Source: Paenibacillus sp. MMS20-IR301
Lineage (GTDB): Bacteria > Bacillota > Bacilli > Paenibacillales > Paenibacillaceae
Assembly (NCBI RefSeq): GCF_032302195.1
Contig: NZ_CP135275.1
Location: 4,464,001-4,528,000 of the forward strand
Length of the DNA stretch: 64,000 nucleotides
Direction: 5' to 3'
The notes beneath the pieces were generated by a model that saw nothing but the letters and a program-made list of their open reading frames with translations, had not been told where the DNA came from and did no database searches. Numbering within the stretch: position 1 is the first letter of the stretch; every line of letters starts with the position of its first letter. A program made the position numbers and the translations under genes. This document shows positions 1 through 7,410 of the stretch, piece after piece.

Positions 1-795
1 AACCCAGGTTCGTTTTTTTAACATACGCCGGTCGGTATTAAAGAAGCCCTGCATCAAGACACGGTATTTTTCTAGCAAAAAGGAACCAAGCCGATAAATT
101 TTAATTTCTTTAAACGTACTTTCGTTAGTTAGCAGATATGTAATATACCAAGATTGCCGTATTAGCGGCGTACGCCCCATATCAATCTGAAATTGCTCAC
201 GATTTATTTTCACTATAGAATATATTGAAATAAATGAAGTAACTATGAGGACAAGAAGAATCCACCATTTCCAGACCATCAGCAGCACCGCTGAAGAGGT
301 AACTGTAATAAGACTTGAAGCCAGGCTCATGATCAGGGATAACATCTGATAAGGACGGGTTCCGGCTTCTTGTTGAGCGCGCTTAAGTTGATCAGAAACA
401 GCCGGATTTTCATAATCCTGAAGTCCAAGAGTAGTTGACTTGTCACAAATCATTATATTTAGAGATTGAGATACAAAATGCTGAAAGTTGCCTTCAACAT
501 ATTGCTGAACAGAATCTATAATGTTCTTCATTGCAAATACGAAAAAAAATATTAAAAACTGCCACAGCATCCATGTCTTATCAGATTGCCAAGCTAAAGA
601 AACACTATTCAGCAGGTTTTGCGTTGACAGCAAGACAATTACCGGCATAAAGCCTTGTACCATATATAGAGTCATACTCATTATGGTGTACCGTTTACTG
701 ACCCTAAACATAAGTTTAATTAATTCAATTCCCTGAGTTACGGAATGAACCACTTCATAAGTATTCCCCCCGTTTCCCCTTTCGTGCTGTGTCAT
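1..795 (-). CDS. lanT: Lanthipeptide exporter LanT, N-terminal part (truncated by window edge)
   Basis: I translated the minus strand from the ATG at 795-793; it stays open for 265 codons to the window edge, so the C-terminal ATPase half is missing here. The visible part has several long hydrophobic segments separated by charged loops, the layout of the membrane domain of NisT/SpaT-type ABC exporters (about 600 aa when complete). Such proteins export the modified precursor peptide. The start overlaps the lanB stop in an ATGA arrangement, so translation is probably coupled to the dehydratase. The order lanB-lanT matches subtilin-type operons, where lanC follows. The family call rests on topology and context, because the Walker motifs are outside the window. 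Confidence 0.8.
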   Translation of the reverse strand, partial: MTQHERGNGGNTYEVVHSVTQGIELIKLMFRVSKRYTIMSMTLYMVQGFMPVIVLLSTQNLLNSVSLAWQSDKTWMLWQFLIFFFVFAMKNIIDSVQQYVEGNFQHFVSQSLNIMICDKSTTLGLQDYENPAVSDQLKRAQQEAGTRPYQMLSLIMSLASSLITVTSSAVLLMVWKWWILLVLIVTSFISIYSIVKINREQFQIDMGRTPLIRQSWYITYLLTNESTFKEIKIYRLGSFLLEKYRVLMQGFFNTDRRMLKKRTWV

Positions 796-3700
796 CCTTT
801 TTTCCTCCGGTATTGAACCAGACTATTTACGGCATGCCGGGTCATAATCATTATCTTTCTTTCCTGATTACGATCAATTCCTAACAGCCGGTTTAAATGC
901 ATATGAATGATGCTTAACAGCACATCCTCTTTGGAGTTGAACAATGTGCCCCCGGTTTCCTGTTTCATGAATTCAGCAGCATAATCTCTTAGAGCAGCTG
1001 TCCGCAATTCCAAAATGTTATACACGGTTGCTCCATCAGGACAGTCGGGCAAGGATACTGAGGAGTCTGCGCCTAGCAGCTGCATAAGCAGCGTCCGTGC
1101 CTGACGGAACTCGTTCAGATACTCCTTCACATCAAAGTGACGATTAAACAAAGCCAGTATTTCTGCATGGCTATAGCCGAATTGCCGCAGGATCTCGACG
1201 ACACTTATTACCGCAACAACCTCCTGGCTGAGTTCAATCTGATTAAAGCGCATTAACCGGATAAGCTCTGCAGAAACCTCACTATCTGCTGAGAAGACTA
1301 CTTCTGCCAGTGGCATTAACTGCGGTCCGCCGTAACGCTCCAATTCAGGCTCATAAGTATCCACTACAACTTTAGATATCATTCCATCCTGGAGTAAAGC
1401 AGCTGTCCACTCGTAGAAAAGCGGCATGAATTTCCCCGTTTTTTCTGTAGATCCGGTAAAAAACCTGGCCCTGATATGTTGTTCCGGATCTGAATACCTT
1501 ATAAAATAGGCATGCTCCACAGCGCCTATTTCATTACAGCCTTGAGAAAATGCCTGCCAGTGTCTGGCAAGAAATTCATCCTGCCGGCTATCAATACCGT
1601 AAAGCTTGGCATAAAACCATGTATCTCCAGGCAGGAAAATCCGCTGCGATTTCTCTGTAATTGGCAACAGGACATTCTCTCTTGAACCAGTAGTCATTAG
1701 AGCTGATTCTTTATTCGCGTCATGATCTGAATACCGCTTTACAAGAGGGAAGACAAATTCTGCAATTAACCGGCCGTCTTCACGATGAACCGGGTGTCCG
1801 TTAAATTCACCAAAGTGTTCAATAAACGTTACTTCATGGTTAGTAATCAAGTCCTTGCAGACCTCTTCAATATGTAAGGGGTTATGTAGATCAAGCATTA
1901 TTCTATTGTCAAAATGAATCATATAGGCATAACGGGGAACTTTCCATTCTGCAAGAAAATCTTCTACCAGCGGCTTACAATCGGCTTTGTTGCCTAGATC
2001 AATTATTTCTTGTGGTAATCTCAGGTTCCACGTTGCGTGAGATAAAATAATATTCTTGTATCGGATACGCGGAGTAAATGGAGAAACGTCCAGTATTCCC
2101 CAGTCCAGCCTTCTCCATCTCCTGTATCCCTGCTGATTCACTTCCCGCAGGAAGCGATATACATTGGGCGACTCATTTATATTAAGCATGTGGTTAGCTG
2201 TCGCCATTATTTCTTGGTTATACTTAAGAGATTTCACATAAAAATATCCGTCCCTTACACCCACGACCAAATCATTAGGTTTAACCTGCTTTTCCTCAGG
2301 AATAATCTGATTGGTTCCCATTGCCATCTCGTAGTTTCTGAAATTCTCAGTAAGTACAACGTTAGTCACCCGGCCGGCACTCGGGAGATAAGAAATCTCC
2401 GTAATTAATTTATCCGGAACAATCTGTTCCTCCTTTTGATTGATTACTTTGAATAAATCCTTAAATGGATCTCCAAGAATATCAATAAACCTTCCGAAAG
2501 TCATTCCTGCACCATGTGAGCCTGCATAGGGACCCAGAACAAGCGTGTAATCCCCATTATCAACAGCCTTTTCATCTTCGGCCAGAATGGAGAAGAACAG
2601 TTCCATAGAAGGCAGAAATGGGCGCGTATCTTTACTTTCACTTCCAATTAATTCTTGAATCATTACTTCATCCAGGACAATTTCCTGTTCTTCTTTATGG
2701 AGACTGGAAAGAAGCCATTTAACCATGCATTGCTCCCGTCTGGAGGTAAGGGGCGCAGCCGGGCTTTTAATGTTTCTTCTGCTTTGGGGGTAGCGGTATG
2801 TCGCCGGCGCACCCAATCCGAGCTCCTCATCCAGCAGCTCCAGCAATGGAATCTCACGGTGAGGACCATATTTTTCCAGAAAATCATCGCAGTATTCTCT
2901 CAGATGCGGACTTTCCTGCGGTTCCGCTGAGAAGCTCATAAGAAGTTCAGCAGCCAGTTCTATGTCTTTACGGACTGTATGATTAATCCGAATAGCCTGG
3001 TCTCCAAAAGACATATCGATCTGTAGCAGAGAGGGAACATCCACAATAGCCTTCATTTCCTCATACAAATTCAAGAGCTTTGCTTCTCCTGAGCCTACTG
3101 GCGTTTCTTCATAATCTCTAATCTGTTCACGTATGTACAACAAATCAGCAGTTAACTTCTCAACCCCTGATACTTCCTGCAAAGCCGTAATAAGGTATTC
3201 TAACGGCTTTGCATTCGTAGTAGGAGGCCGTAGTGCGGAAATTAAGAATTCCTGATTGAATAATTGCCATATGTATTGGCTGATTGTATCTATACCGGCT
3301 TCCGGGAACTCCTTATGAACTGTTTGTACCAGCTTGGAGTATTGAACCGGCCGCTCGCAGGCTCTCATAACAGTCTCAAAGGCCATAGTAGCACGTACAG
3401 ACACGCTGTTATTTTCCCCCAGATCAAGCGTGCCGTATTTTGCGGTATATGGAATCTTCGCTCTCTCACCCTGGCGATAAATAAGCGAGTTTTGCTGTAC
3501 TTGAAGCTGAGACACGATCTCTTCCTGGCTTTCTATGTTCTCAATAATTTTAAGAAACCATTCCATATCCGGCCGGGCACGTTTTCTGTAAGCAGGCGTA
3601 TCATTCATTGTCATAGCAGACCGCTGATCAAACATTCCGTATGTTACACCCGAAAATAACCCAAAGGGAGTGGGTCTACTTAGCATCCGAAGCAAATATC

Positions 3701-3977
3701 TCATGAAGCCTTTGATCACTTGCCTTTGTTTTCGCGGATTGCTGCTGTTATCAAGATGAGCCAAGGAATCCAGCAGACTCGGGCTGGAGGCTGCTATTGC
3801 TTCCCGTATTACTGGTGATTTAGACAAGCTTATAAGATACGCCAGCGAGGTCTCACGCAGTTTCTCCTGGTCCTCACATTCCCGGGGGAAGTACTCTTTG
3901 AAGCGGTCTATTGATAGCAATGGCGCACGCAGCATGAAAAAATCTAGGGTTTCATAGTGATACGATTTCTGTGACAT
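792..3977 (-). CDS. lanB: Class I lanthipeptide dehydratase LanB, full length
   Basis: At 1061 aa this is the usual size of a full-length LanB. The N-terminal ~750 residues match the glutamyl-tRNA-dependent glutamylation domain in layout (start with YETLDFFMLRAPLLS, then RPTPFGLFSG near residue 100). From about residue 787 the SpaB_C/elimination domain begins (WFYAKLYG, later FIRYSDPEQHIRARFF, a typical LanB C-terminal signature). LanB uses glutamyl-tRNA to dehydrate Ser/Thr in the precursor core to Dha/Dhb in the cytoplasm, probably in a complex with LanC and LanT. A strong AGGAGG site precedes the ATG. It lies 21 nt after lanG and overlaps lanT by 4 nt, so it belongs to the same operon as lanA at 6391-6564. 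Confidence 0.95.
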   Translation of the reverse strand: MSQKSYHYETLDFFMLRAPLLSIDRFKEYFPRECEDQEKLRETSLAYLISLSKSPVIREAIAASSPSLLDSLAHLDNSSNPRKQRQVIKGFMRYLLRMLSRPTPFGLFSGVTYGMFDQRSAMTMNDTPAYRKRARPDMEWFLKIIENIESQEEIVSQLQVQQNSLIYRQGERAKIPYTAKYGTLDLGENNSVSVRATMAFETVMRACERPVQYSKLVQTVHKEFPEAGIDTISQYIWQLFNQEFLISALRPPTTNAKPLEYLITALQEVSGVEKLTADLLYIREQIRDYEETPVGSGEAKLLNLYEEMKAIVDVPSLLQIDMSFGDQAIRINHTVRKDIELAAELLMSFSAEPQESPHLREYCDDFLEKYGPHREIPLLELLDEELGLGAPATYRYPQSRRNIKSPAAPLTSRREQCMVKWLLSSLHKEEQEIVLDEVMIQELIGSESKDTRPFLPSMELFFSILAEDEKAVDNGDYTLVLGPYAGSHGAGMTFGRFIDILGDPFKDLFKVINQKEEQIVPDKLITEISYLPSAGRVTNVVLTENFRNYEMAMGTNQIIPEEKQVKPNDLVVGVRDGYFYVKSLKYNQEIMATANHMLNINESPNVYRFLREVNQQGYRRWRRLDWGILDVSPFTPRIRYKNIILSHATWNLRLPQEIIDLGNKADCKPLVEDFLAEWKVPRYAYMIHFDNRIMLDLHNPLHIEEVCKDLITNHEVTFIEHFGEFNGHPVHREDGRLIAEFVFPLVKRYSDHDANKESALMTTGSRENVLLPITEKSQRIFLPGDTWFYAKLYGIDSRQDEFLARHWQAFSQGCNEIGAVEHAYFIRYSDPEQHIRARFFTGSTEKTGKFMPLFYEWTAALLQDGMISKVVVDTYEPELERYGGPQLMPLAEVVFSADSEVSAELIRLMRFNQIELSQEVVAVISVVEILRQFGYSHAEILALFNRHFDVKEYLNEFRQARTLLMQLLGADSSVSLPDCPDGATVYNILELRTAALRDYAAEFMKQETGGTLFNSKEDVLLSIIHMHLNRLLGIDRNQERKIMIMTRHAVNSLVQYRRKKG

Positions 3978-3998
3978 GATGCCCTCCTGAATGAGTTC

Positions 3999-4766
3999 TC
4001 AAATGCTCTTTCTATTCCATTGAACGAAACTTACAAGAGTAAAGACAAGCAAGCTGCCCCCCAGATAGAACCAGAAGACGCTGTGTCCTGTATCGCTCAG
4101 GACATCAAGAACTACTGAGAATGGATTATTTAAGATAAGAAATTCTGAATTCATCAAATAAATCACGAATGGAAGGAACAGAATCAAGATAAAAGCTATA
4201 ACGGATATAGGAACAAAAAAACAAATAACACTACTCATCATTAGCATTAAAGTGCAGGTAAGAAAGTGTATTCCAAACAGCTTAAAGCTATAGATATTGG
4301 CTTGTATAGAGCTAACCTGTGTCGTGGAATGATACAAAACTGCAGATGAGCTATGCGGTAAAAATACCCACGCCAGAATTGTTGATAAGACATATGTAGC
4401 CGCAATAAAAATGAAGATCACTTCTAATTGTGCATAGAGTTTGACAAGTAAATGTTGAAAACGCCCAAACGGGCGAAGCATGTAGAACCGGTAGGCACCT
4501 GAGGTAATTTCATCGCATAATGAGCCTATAGCAAAGATAGGAACAATAATGGCCTGAACAATAAATGACATATCCTGCAGCACAAACCATGATAGATTTA
4601 AATTAGTAAGCACGGCCCTACCTTCGCCGTAATCATACACGCCTTCCCCCTTCTGTATAAGACGGAAGGCATAGATGGCGACAATACATAAATAAGCTAT
4701 TATTAGAAAGAGTACACGCTTTCTTTTCCAAACCCGTTCCCTTTCACTAACTAATAACCCTAACAT
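3999..4766 (-). CDS. lanG: ABC transporter permease, LanG-like immunity subunit
   Basis: This 255 aa protein has about six hydrophobic segments and no ATPase motif. It is the second of two permeases after an ATPase, the LanF-LanE-LanG order of lantibiotic self-immunity transporters, which expel the mature peptide from the membrane of the producer. A GGGGTGATGAA site precedes the ATG, and the gene begins 11 nt after the preceding permease. Permeases of this class diverge strongly, so the assignment rests mostly on operon position. It could be a generic ABC-2 permease, but its place between lanE and lanB makes the immunity role likely. Confidence 0.8.
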   Translation of the reverse strand: MLGLLVSERERVWKRKRVLFLIIAYLCIVAIYAFRLIQKGEGVYDYGEGRAVLTNLNLSWFVLQDMSFIVQAIIVPIFAIGSLCDEITSGAYRFYMLRPFGRFQHLLVKLYAQLEVIFIFIAATYVLSTILAWVFLPHSSSAVLYHSTTQVSSIQANIYSFKLFGIHFLTCTLMLMMSSVICFFVPISVIAFILILFLPFVIYLMNSEFLILNNPFSVVLDVLSDTGHSVFWFYLGGSLLVFTLVSFVQWNRKSI

Positions 4767-4777
4767 TTCATCACCCC

Positions 4778-5569
4778 TTAATGTGCATAATCTTCATAAA
4801 TAAACCGGCGATAGGCAATCCATGTCCCTATAGAAACATGAATGATTAATATAATGGAGATGAACAGCAGCACCAAATTATTGCCTAGCAACACATGATC
4901 TATCCCGTTCTTTTGCATTAGCGGAATGAAGATCAGGGCTATAGCATTATTCACGAGTGGCGGCATCGAGGCTCCAATATCATAAATCAGCCGCTCAAAA
5001 ATTAATGGAATTATAATATAAGATAAGCCAATGCCTATAGAGTATGTTACGTTCTTGCTAAACATAGCTATACTCGACAGCAGACTGGATAATCCGATTA
5101 AGGTTGCGAAAGCCAGCGCATACTGTTGTAAAGTATCGCTTGCGATCAGCGCAGAATGTTGAGATGGAAGCTTAATAATTCCCATAATCATCAAACAAAT
5201 CCCGAAAGAAAGAAGCAGCAATAATATGGTCAAATACAGCACTATAATTTTCCCTGCAAAAATCTGCCCTTTAGAATATTGACGTATAAACAGGAGACGC
5301 ATTCTTCCGCTATAATAGTCCTCAGTAAATATGGTCGCCACAAACGGCAAAAGTACAAAGTTACAAATGATAGGAAGCAGTTCTCTCAGACCGACAAACA
5401 TAAGTTTGTTTGAGAATGTATAATTCATGCTGTTAGGCGAAACAGAATGATTAATCCAAGCAAAATAGTTAGCCAAACAATAAGCTATCACCGGAATCCC
5501 CAGAAAAACAAGCCATACCCATTTTCTAGTCCACAGTCTTTCAAATTCACTGTAAATTAGCGATTTCAT
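4778..5569 (-). CDS. lanE: ABC transporter permease, LanE-like immunity subunit
   Basis: The 263 aa product has about six predicted transmembrane segments: one near residues 18-38, then a block from about 60 to 250. It starts with a short cytoplasmic stretch (MKSLIYSEFERLWTRKW) common in ABC-2 type permeases. Its ATG overlaps the stop of the upstream ATPase gene in an ATGA arrangement, so the two are translationally coupled and should form one transporter together with the second permease. In lantibiotic operons this three-gene unit protects the producer by exporting peptide that inserts into its membrane. No catalytic motifs are expected or seen. Confidence 0.82.
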   Translation of the reverse strand: MKSLIYSEFERLWTRKWVWLVFLGIPVIAYCLANYFAWINHSVSPNSMNYTFSNKLMFVGLRELLPIICNFVLLPFVATIFTEDYYSGRMRLLFIRQYSKGQIFAGKIIVLYLTILLLLLSFGICLMIMGIIKLPSQHSALIASDTLQQYALAFATLIGLSSLLSSIAMFSKNVTYSIGIGLSYIIIPLIFERLIYDIGASMPPLVNNAIALIFIPLMQKNGIDHVLLGNNLVLLFISIILIIHVSIGTWIAYRRFIYEDYAH

Positions 5570-6294
5570 GATTGCATCAACTCAATAAAAGATTCTTCAA
5601 GTCTTCTTCCGTCAGATACCATTTCTCCGATTTTACCATTCCAGATAATCGTACCTTCCCGTAAAATAATTAACTGATCACACATCTGCTGCAGCTCATC
5701 GAGCAAATGACTGGATACTAAAAAGGTCAGCCCTTTCTCATCACGCAAATTAAATATAATTTTTCTTAATTCATGCATTCCCATTGGATCTAGGCCATTG
5801 GAAGGTTCATCCAGCAACAGTAATTGCGGGTTGCCAAGAAGAGCCTGCGCTATACCCAGACGTTGTTTCATACCAAGGGAGTACGTCTTTACCCGGTCAT
5901 TGCATCGTTCCAGCAGTCCTACAGATTTAAGTATTTTATTAATATGGGCATCTCTGTCCGATGAGGATATTTCAGGATGAAGCCGGGATAGATTCCTGAG
6001 GACTTGCTTTCCGGTCATATAGTCGAAGAATACGGGGGATTCGATAATAGCGCCAATTCGTGCCAAGGCCTGTGACCGTTCCTTCTTCAGATCAAAAGAG
6101 TCTATCTGAATCTGCCCGCCGCTAGGCTCTATTAAACCTGTTATCATACGCATCAGAGTTGTCTTTCCAGCTCCGTTAGGTCCGATAAAACCGTAGATTT
6201 TCCCCTTTTCTAAGACAAAAGAGGTTTCATTAATAATCATTTTACGCCCCATCTTCTTACTAACCTTGTCAACCTTAACAATGGAATCAGACAT
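5566..6294 (-). CDS. lanF: ABC transporter ATPase, LanF-like immunity subunit
   Basis: The 242 aa protein has Walker A GPNGAGKTT near residue 38, signature region YSLGMKQRLGIAQ, Walker B LLLLDEPSNGLD and a switch-region His (VSSHLL). The usual Q-loop position reads IGAIIESP, with Glu instead of Gln. This 'E-loop' is known as a feature of LanF-type immunity ATPases (also seen in BcrA relatives). The start has the site AGAGGAGG 8 nt upstream. It is the first gene after lanA, separated from it by a long hairpin at 6322-6360, which may lower expression of this and downstream genes relative to the precursor. Confidence 0.92.
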   Translation of the reverse strand: MSDSIVKVDKVSKKMGRKMIINETSFVLEKGKIYGFIGPNGAGKTTLMRMITGLIEPSGGQIQIDSFDLKKERSQALARIGAIIESPVFFDYMTGKQVLRNLSRLHPEISSSDRDAHINKILKSVGLLERCNDRVKTYSLGMKQRLGIAQALLGNPQLLLLDEPSNGLDPMGMHELRKIIFNLRDEKGLTFLVSSHLLDELQQMCDQLIILREGTIIWNGKIGEMVSDGRRLEESFIELMQS

Positions 6295-6321
6295 TTGAGT
6301 GACCTCCTCTGATGTTTAAAT

Positions 6322-6360
6322 TATGTGACTCACTCCAAATGTACTGGAGCGAGTCACATA
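6322..6360 (-). terminator. Strong hairpin between lanA and lanF (attenuator or RNA-stabilising stem)
   Basis: The arms 6345-6360 and 6322-6337 pair over 16 positions (15 Watson-Crick plus one G-U in the minus-strand RNA) around a 7-nt loop. What follows on the minus strand is AATTTAAAC rather than a U-run, so it is not a standard intrinsic terminator. Hairpins at this place in lantibiotic operons commonly allow partial readthrough, giving much precursor mRNA and less of the downstream genes. That role is inferred. Confidence 0.8.
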
Positions 6361-6390
6361 GAACATTACAATTTCAAGGTATAATTTCTA

Positions 6391-6564
6391 CTAACAAAGA
6401 TTGAAACACGTATTGGTGAAACAGCCGCTGTTTTTAGTAACACAAGTATCTGTGCAGGTAGTGGTGAATTTTACAGTGCAACCAGAAAGACTTGTGAATT
6501 GGGGCTGAACTTTGCCACCCGATTTTGTTACCTGTACATCCAAATCAAATTGATTATTAGCCAT
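6391..6564 (-). CDS. lanA: Class I lanthipeptide precursor LanA, 57 aa, new core sequence
   Basis: This short gene is read from the minus strand: ATG at 6564-6562, TAG at 6393-6391, with AAAGGAG about 8 nt upstream. The leader (residues 1-22) contains the class I box FDLD at 6-9 (QFDLDVQV) and ends in VQPQ, a subtilin-like cleavage site. The predicted core (23-57, 35 residues) starts FTSLSGCTVKFTTTC and continues TDTC, VTKNSGC, FTNTC, FNLC. Core Cys are at 7, 15, 19, 26, 31 and 35; there are ten Thr and three Ser to dehydrate. The first seven residues mirror nisin ring A (ITSISLC), so Ser3-Cys7 is the likely ring A with Dhb2 and Dha5. The lipid-II-cage motif CTPGC of ring B is absent. TNTCFNLC suggests two interlocked C-terminal rings. 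The Cys-rich tail resembles, from memory, the paenicidin group. Confidence 0.95.
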   Translation of the reverse strand: MANNQFDLDVQVTKSGGKVQPQFTSLSGCTVKFTTTCTDTCVTKNSGCFTNTCFNLC

Positions 6565-6708
6565 TATGCCTTCTCCTTTGGGTCAATTAATAAATTAACC
6601 ATAGTTATTTTTGAAGAAGCTTATGAACATACCGCTGAGCTGGTACCCGCACAGAATACGATACAAGTTCTTCTACCATTTATAATATATATTTTTATAT
6701 ATTTAACC

Positions 6709-6730
6709 AGTGGGATATTTTTATCCCACT
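6709..6730 (-). promoter_or_regulatory. Perfect inverted repeat at head of AT-rich lanA leader
   Basis: AGTGGGATA (6709-6717) and TATCCCACT (6722-6730) are perfect complements around a TTTT loop. It starts immediately after the stop codon of the NarL-type regulator gene and is followed, toward lanA, by a very AT-rich stretch (about 6679-6708) that could hold the lanA promoter. On the minus strand the repeat has no trailing U-run, so an operator for the neighbouring regulator is at least as likely as a terminator. The function is inferred from position only. The rest of the 6565-6708 leader holds the lanA ribosome binding site and no other gene. Confidence 0.55.
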
Positions 6731-7387
6731 TTAGGGTATTTTTGCATTTTCCTTGAATAAGCCTCTTCGTTCGGCTAATTTCACCGCTTCTTTACAATTG
6801 CCAACCTGCAGTTTTGAAAGAATATGTTTGACATGCGTTTTTGTAGTTTCAAATCCAACATTCATGATTTTGCTGATTTGAGGCTTTGAATTGCCTTGAT
6901 ACAAGTATGTAATAACCTGGCGTTCAACAGGAGTAAGTAATTGGTCAAACATTTGCGTTCTCAATCTGCGAAATTCTCCACAAATTATTGGTGTAGCATC
7001 CGGATGAATGGAGACCCGTTTCAAATGCACATCACGGATAGCAATTGCAATGTCTTCGAAATTATGCTTCATCAAGAAATTGACCGCTCCGGCACAAAAG
7101 ATGTCTGTGATGATTTCCAGATCATTGACCGAGGACAAGACGATGATATCAACCTGTTGTATTTCTGATAATTTAGTGATGATGTCAAAGCCATTGTTAG
7201 GAGAATCATTCAGCAGTACTTCCATTACAATCACATCCACCTTGGACTGCTGCATATGGATAATAGCTTCCTGCTCTGACGACACGCTTGCGGTAAGAGT
7301 AATGTTGGATTGCCCTCTTATGTATTGTTTGATCTTGTCACGCCATAGAATATCTTCATCAATATGTAAAACAGAGATATTGTCCAC
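6731..7387 (-). CDS. NarL/LuxR-type response regulator with atypical receiver (Asp to Glu)
   Basis: A receiver-like domain (residues 1-120) is followed by a LuxR-type helix-turn-helix (LTPVERQVITYLYQGN..., KTHVKHILSKL). I prefer the GTG at 7387-7385, preceded by GGAAGG, over the TTG at 7402; this gives 218 aa. The receiver keeps the acidic pocket (HIDED) and the conserved Lys (FLMKH). The normal phosphoacceptor motif (for example LLMD) reads VIVMEV, with Glu at about residue 56. Glu there often mimics the phosphorylated state, so the protein may be active without a kinase; no cognate kinase is adjacent. It lies 23 nt after bceB and just upstream of lanA, making it the prime candidate regulator of lanthipeptide production. 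Confidence 0.85.
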   Translation of the reverse strand: MDNISVLHIDEDILWRDKIKQYIRGQSNITLTASVSSEQEAIIHMQQSKVDVIVMEVLLNDSPNNGFDIITKLSEIQQVDIIVLSSVNDLEIITDIFCAGAVNFLMKHNFEDIAIAIRDVHLKRVSIHPDATPIICGEFRRLRTQMFDQLLTPVERQVITYLYQGNSKPQISKIMNVGFETTKTHVKHILSKLQVGNCKEAVKLAERRGLFKENAKIP

Positions 7388-7410
7388 TATTTCACCTTCC
7401 AATGTAAGTT

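Noticed and set aside
6499..6756. 85-codon plus-strand frame across the lanA region
   Set aside because: It is antisense to lanA, has no ribosome binding site and no recognisable protein features; lanA on the minus strand has a strong site and leader motif.
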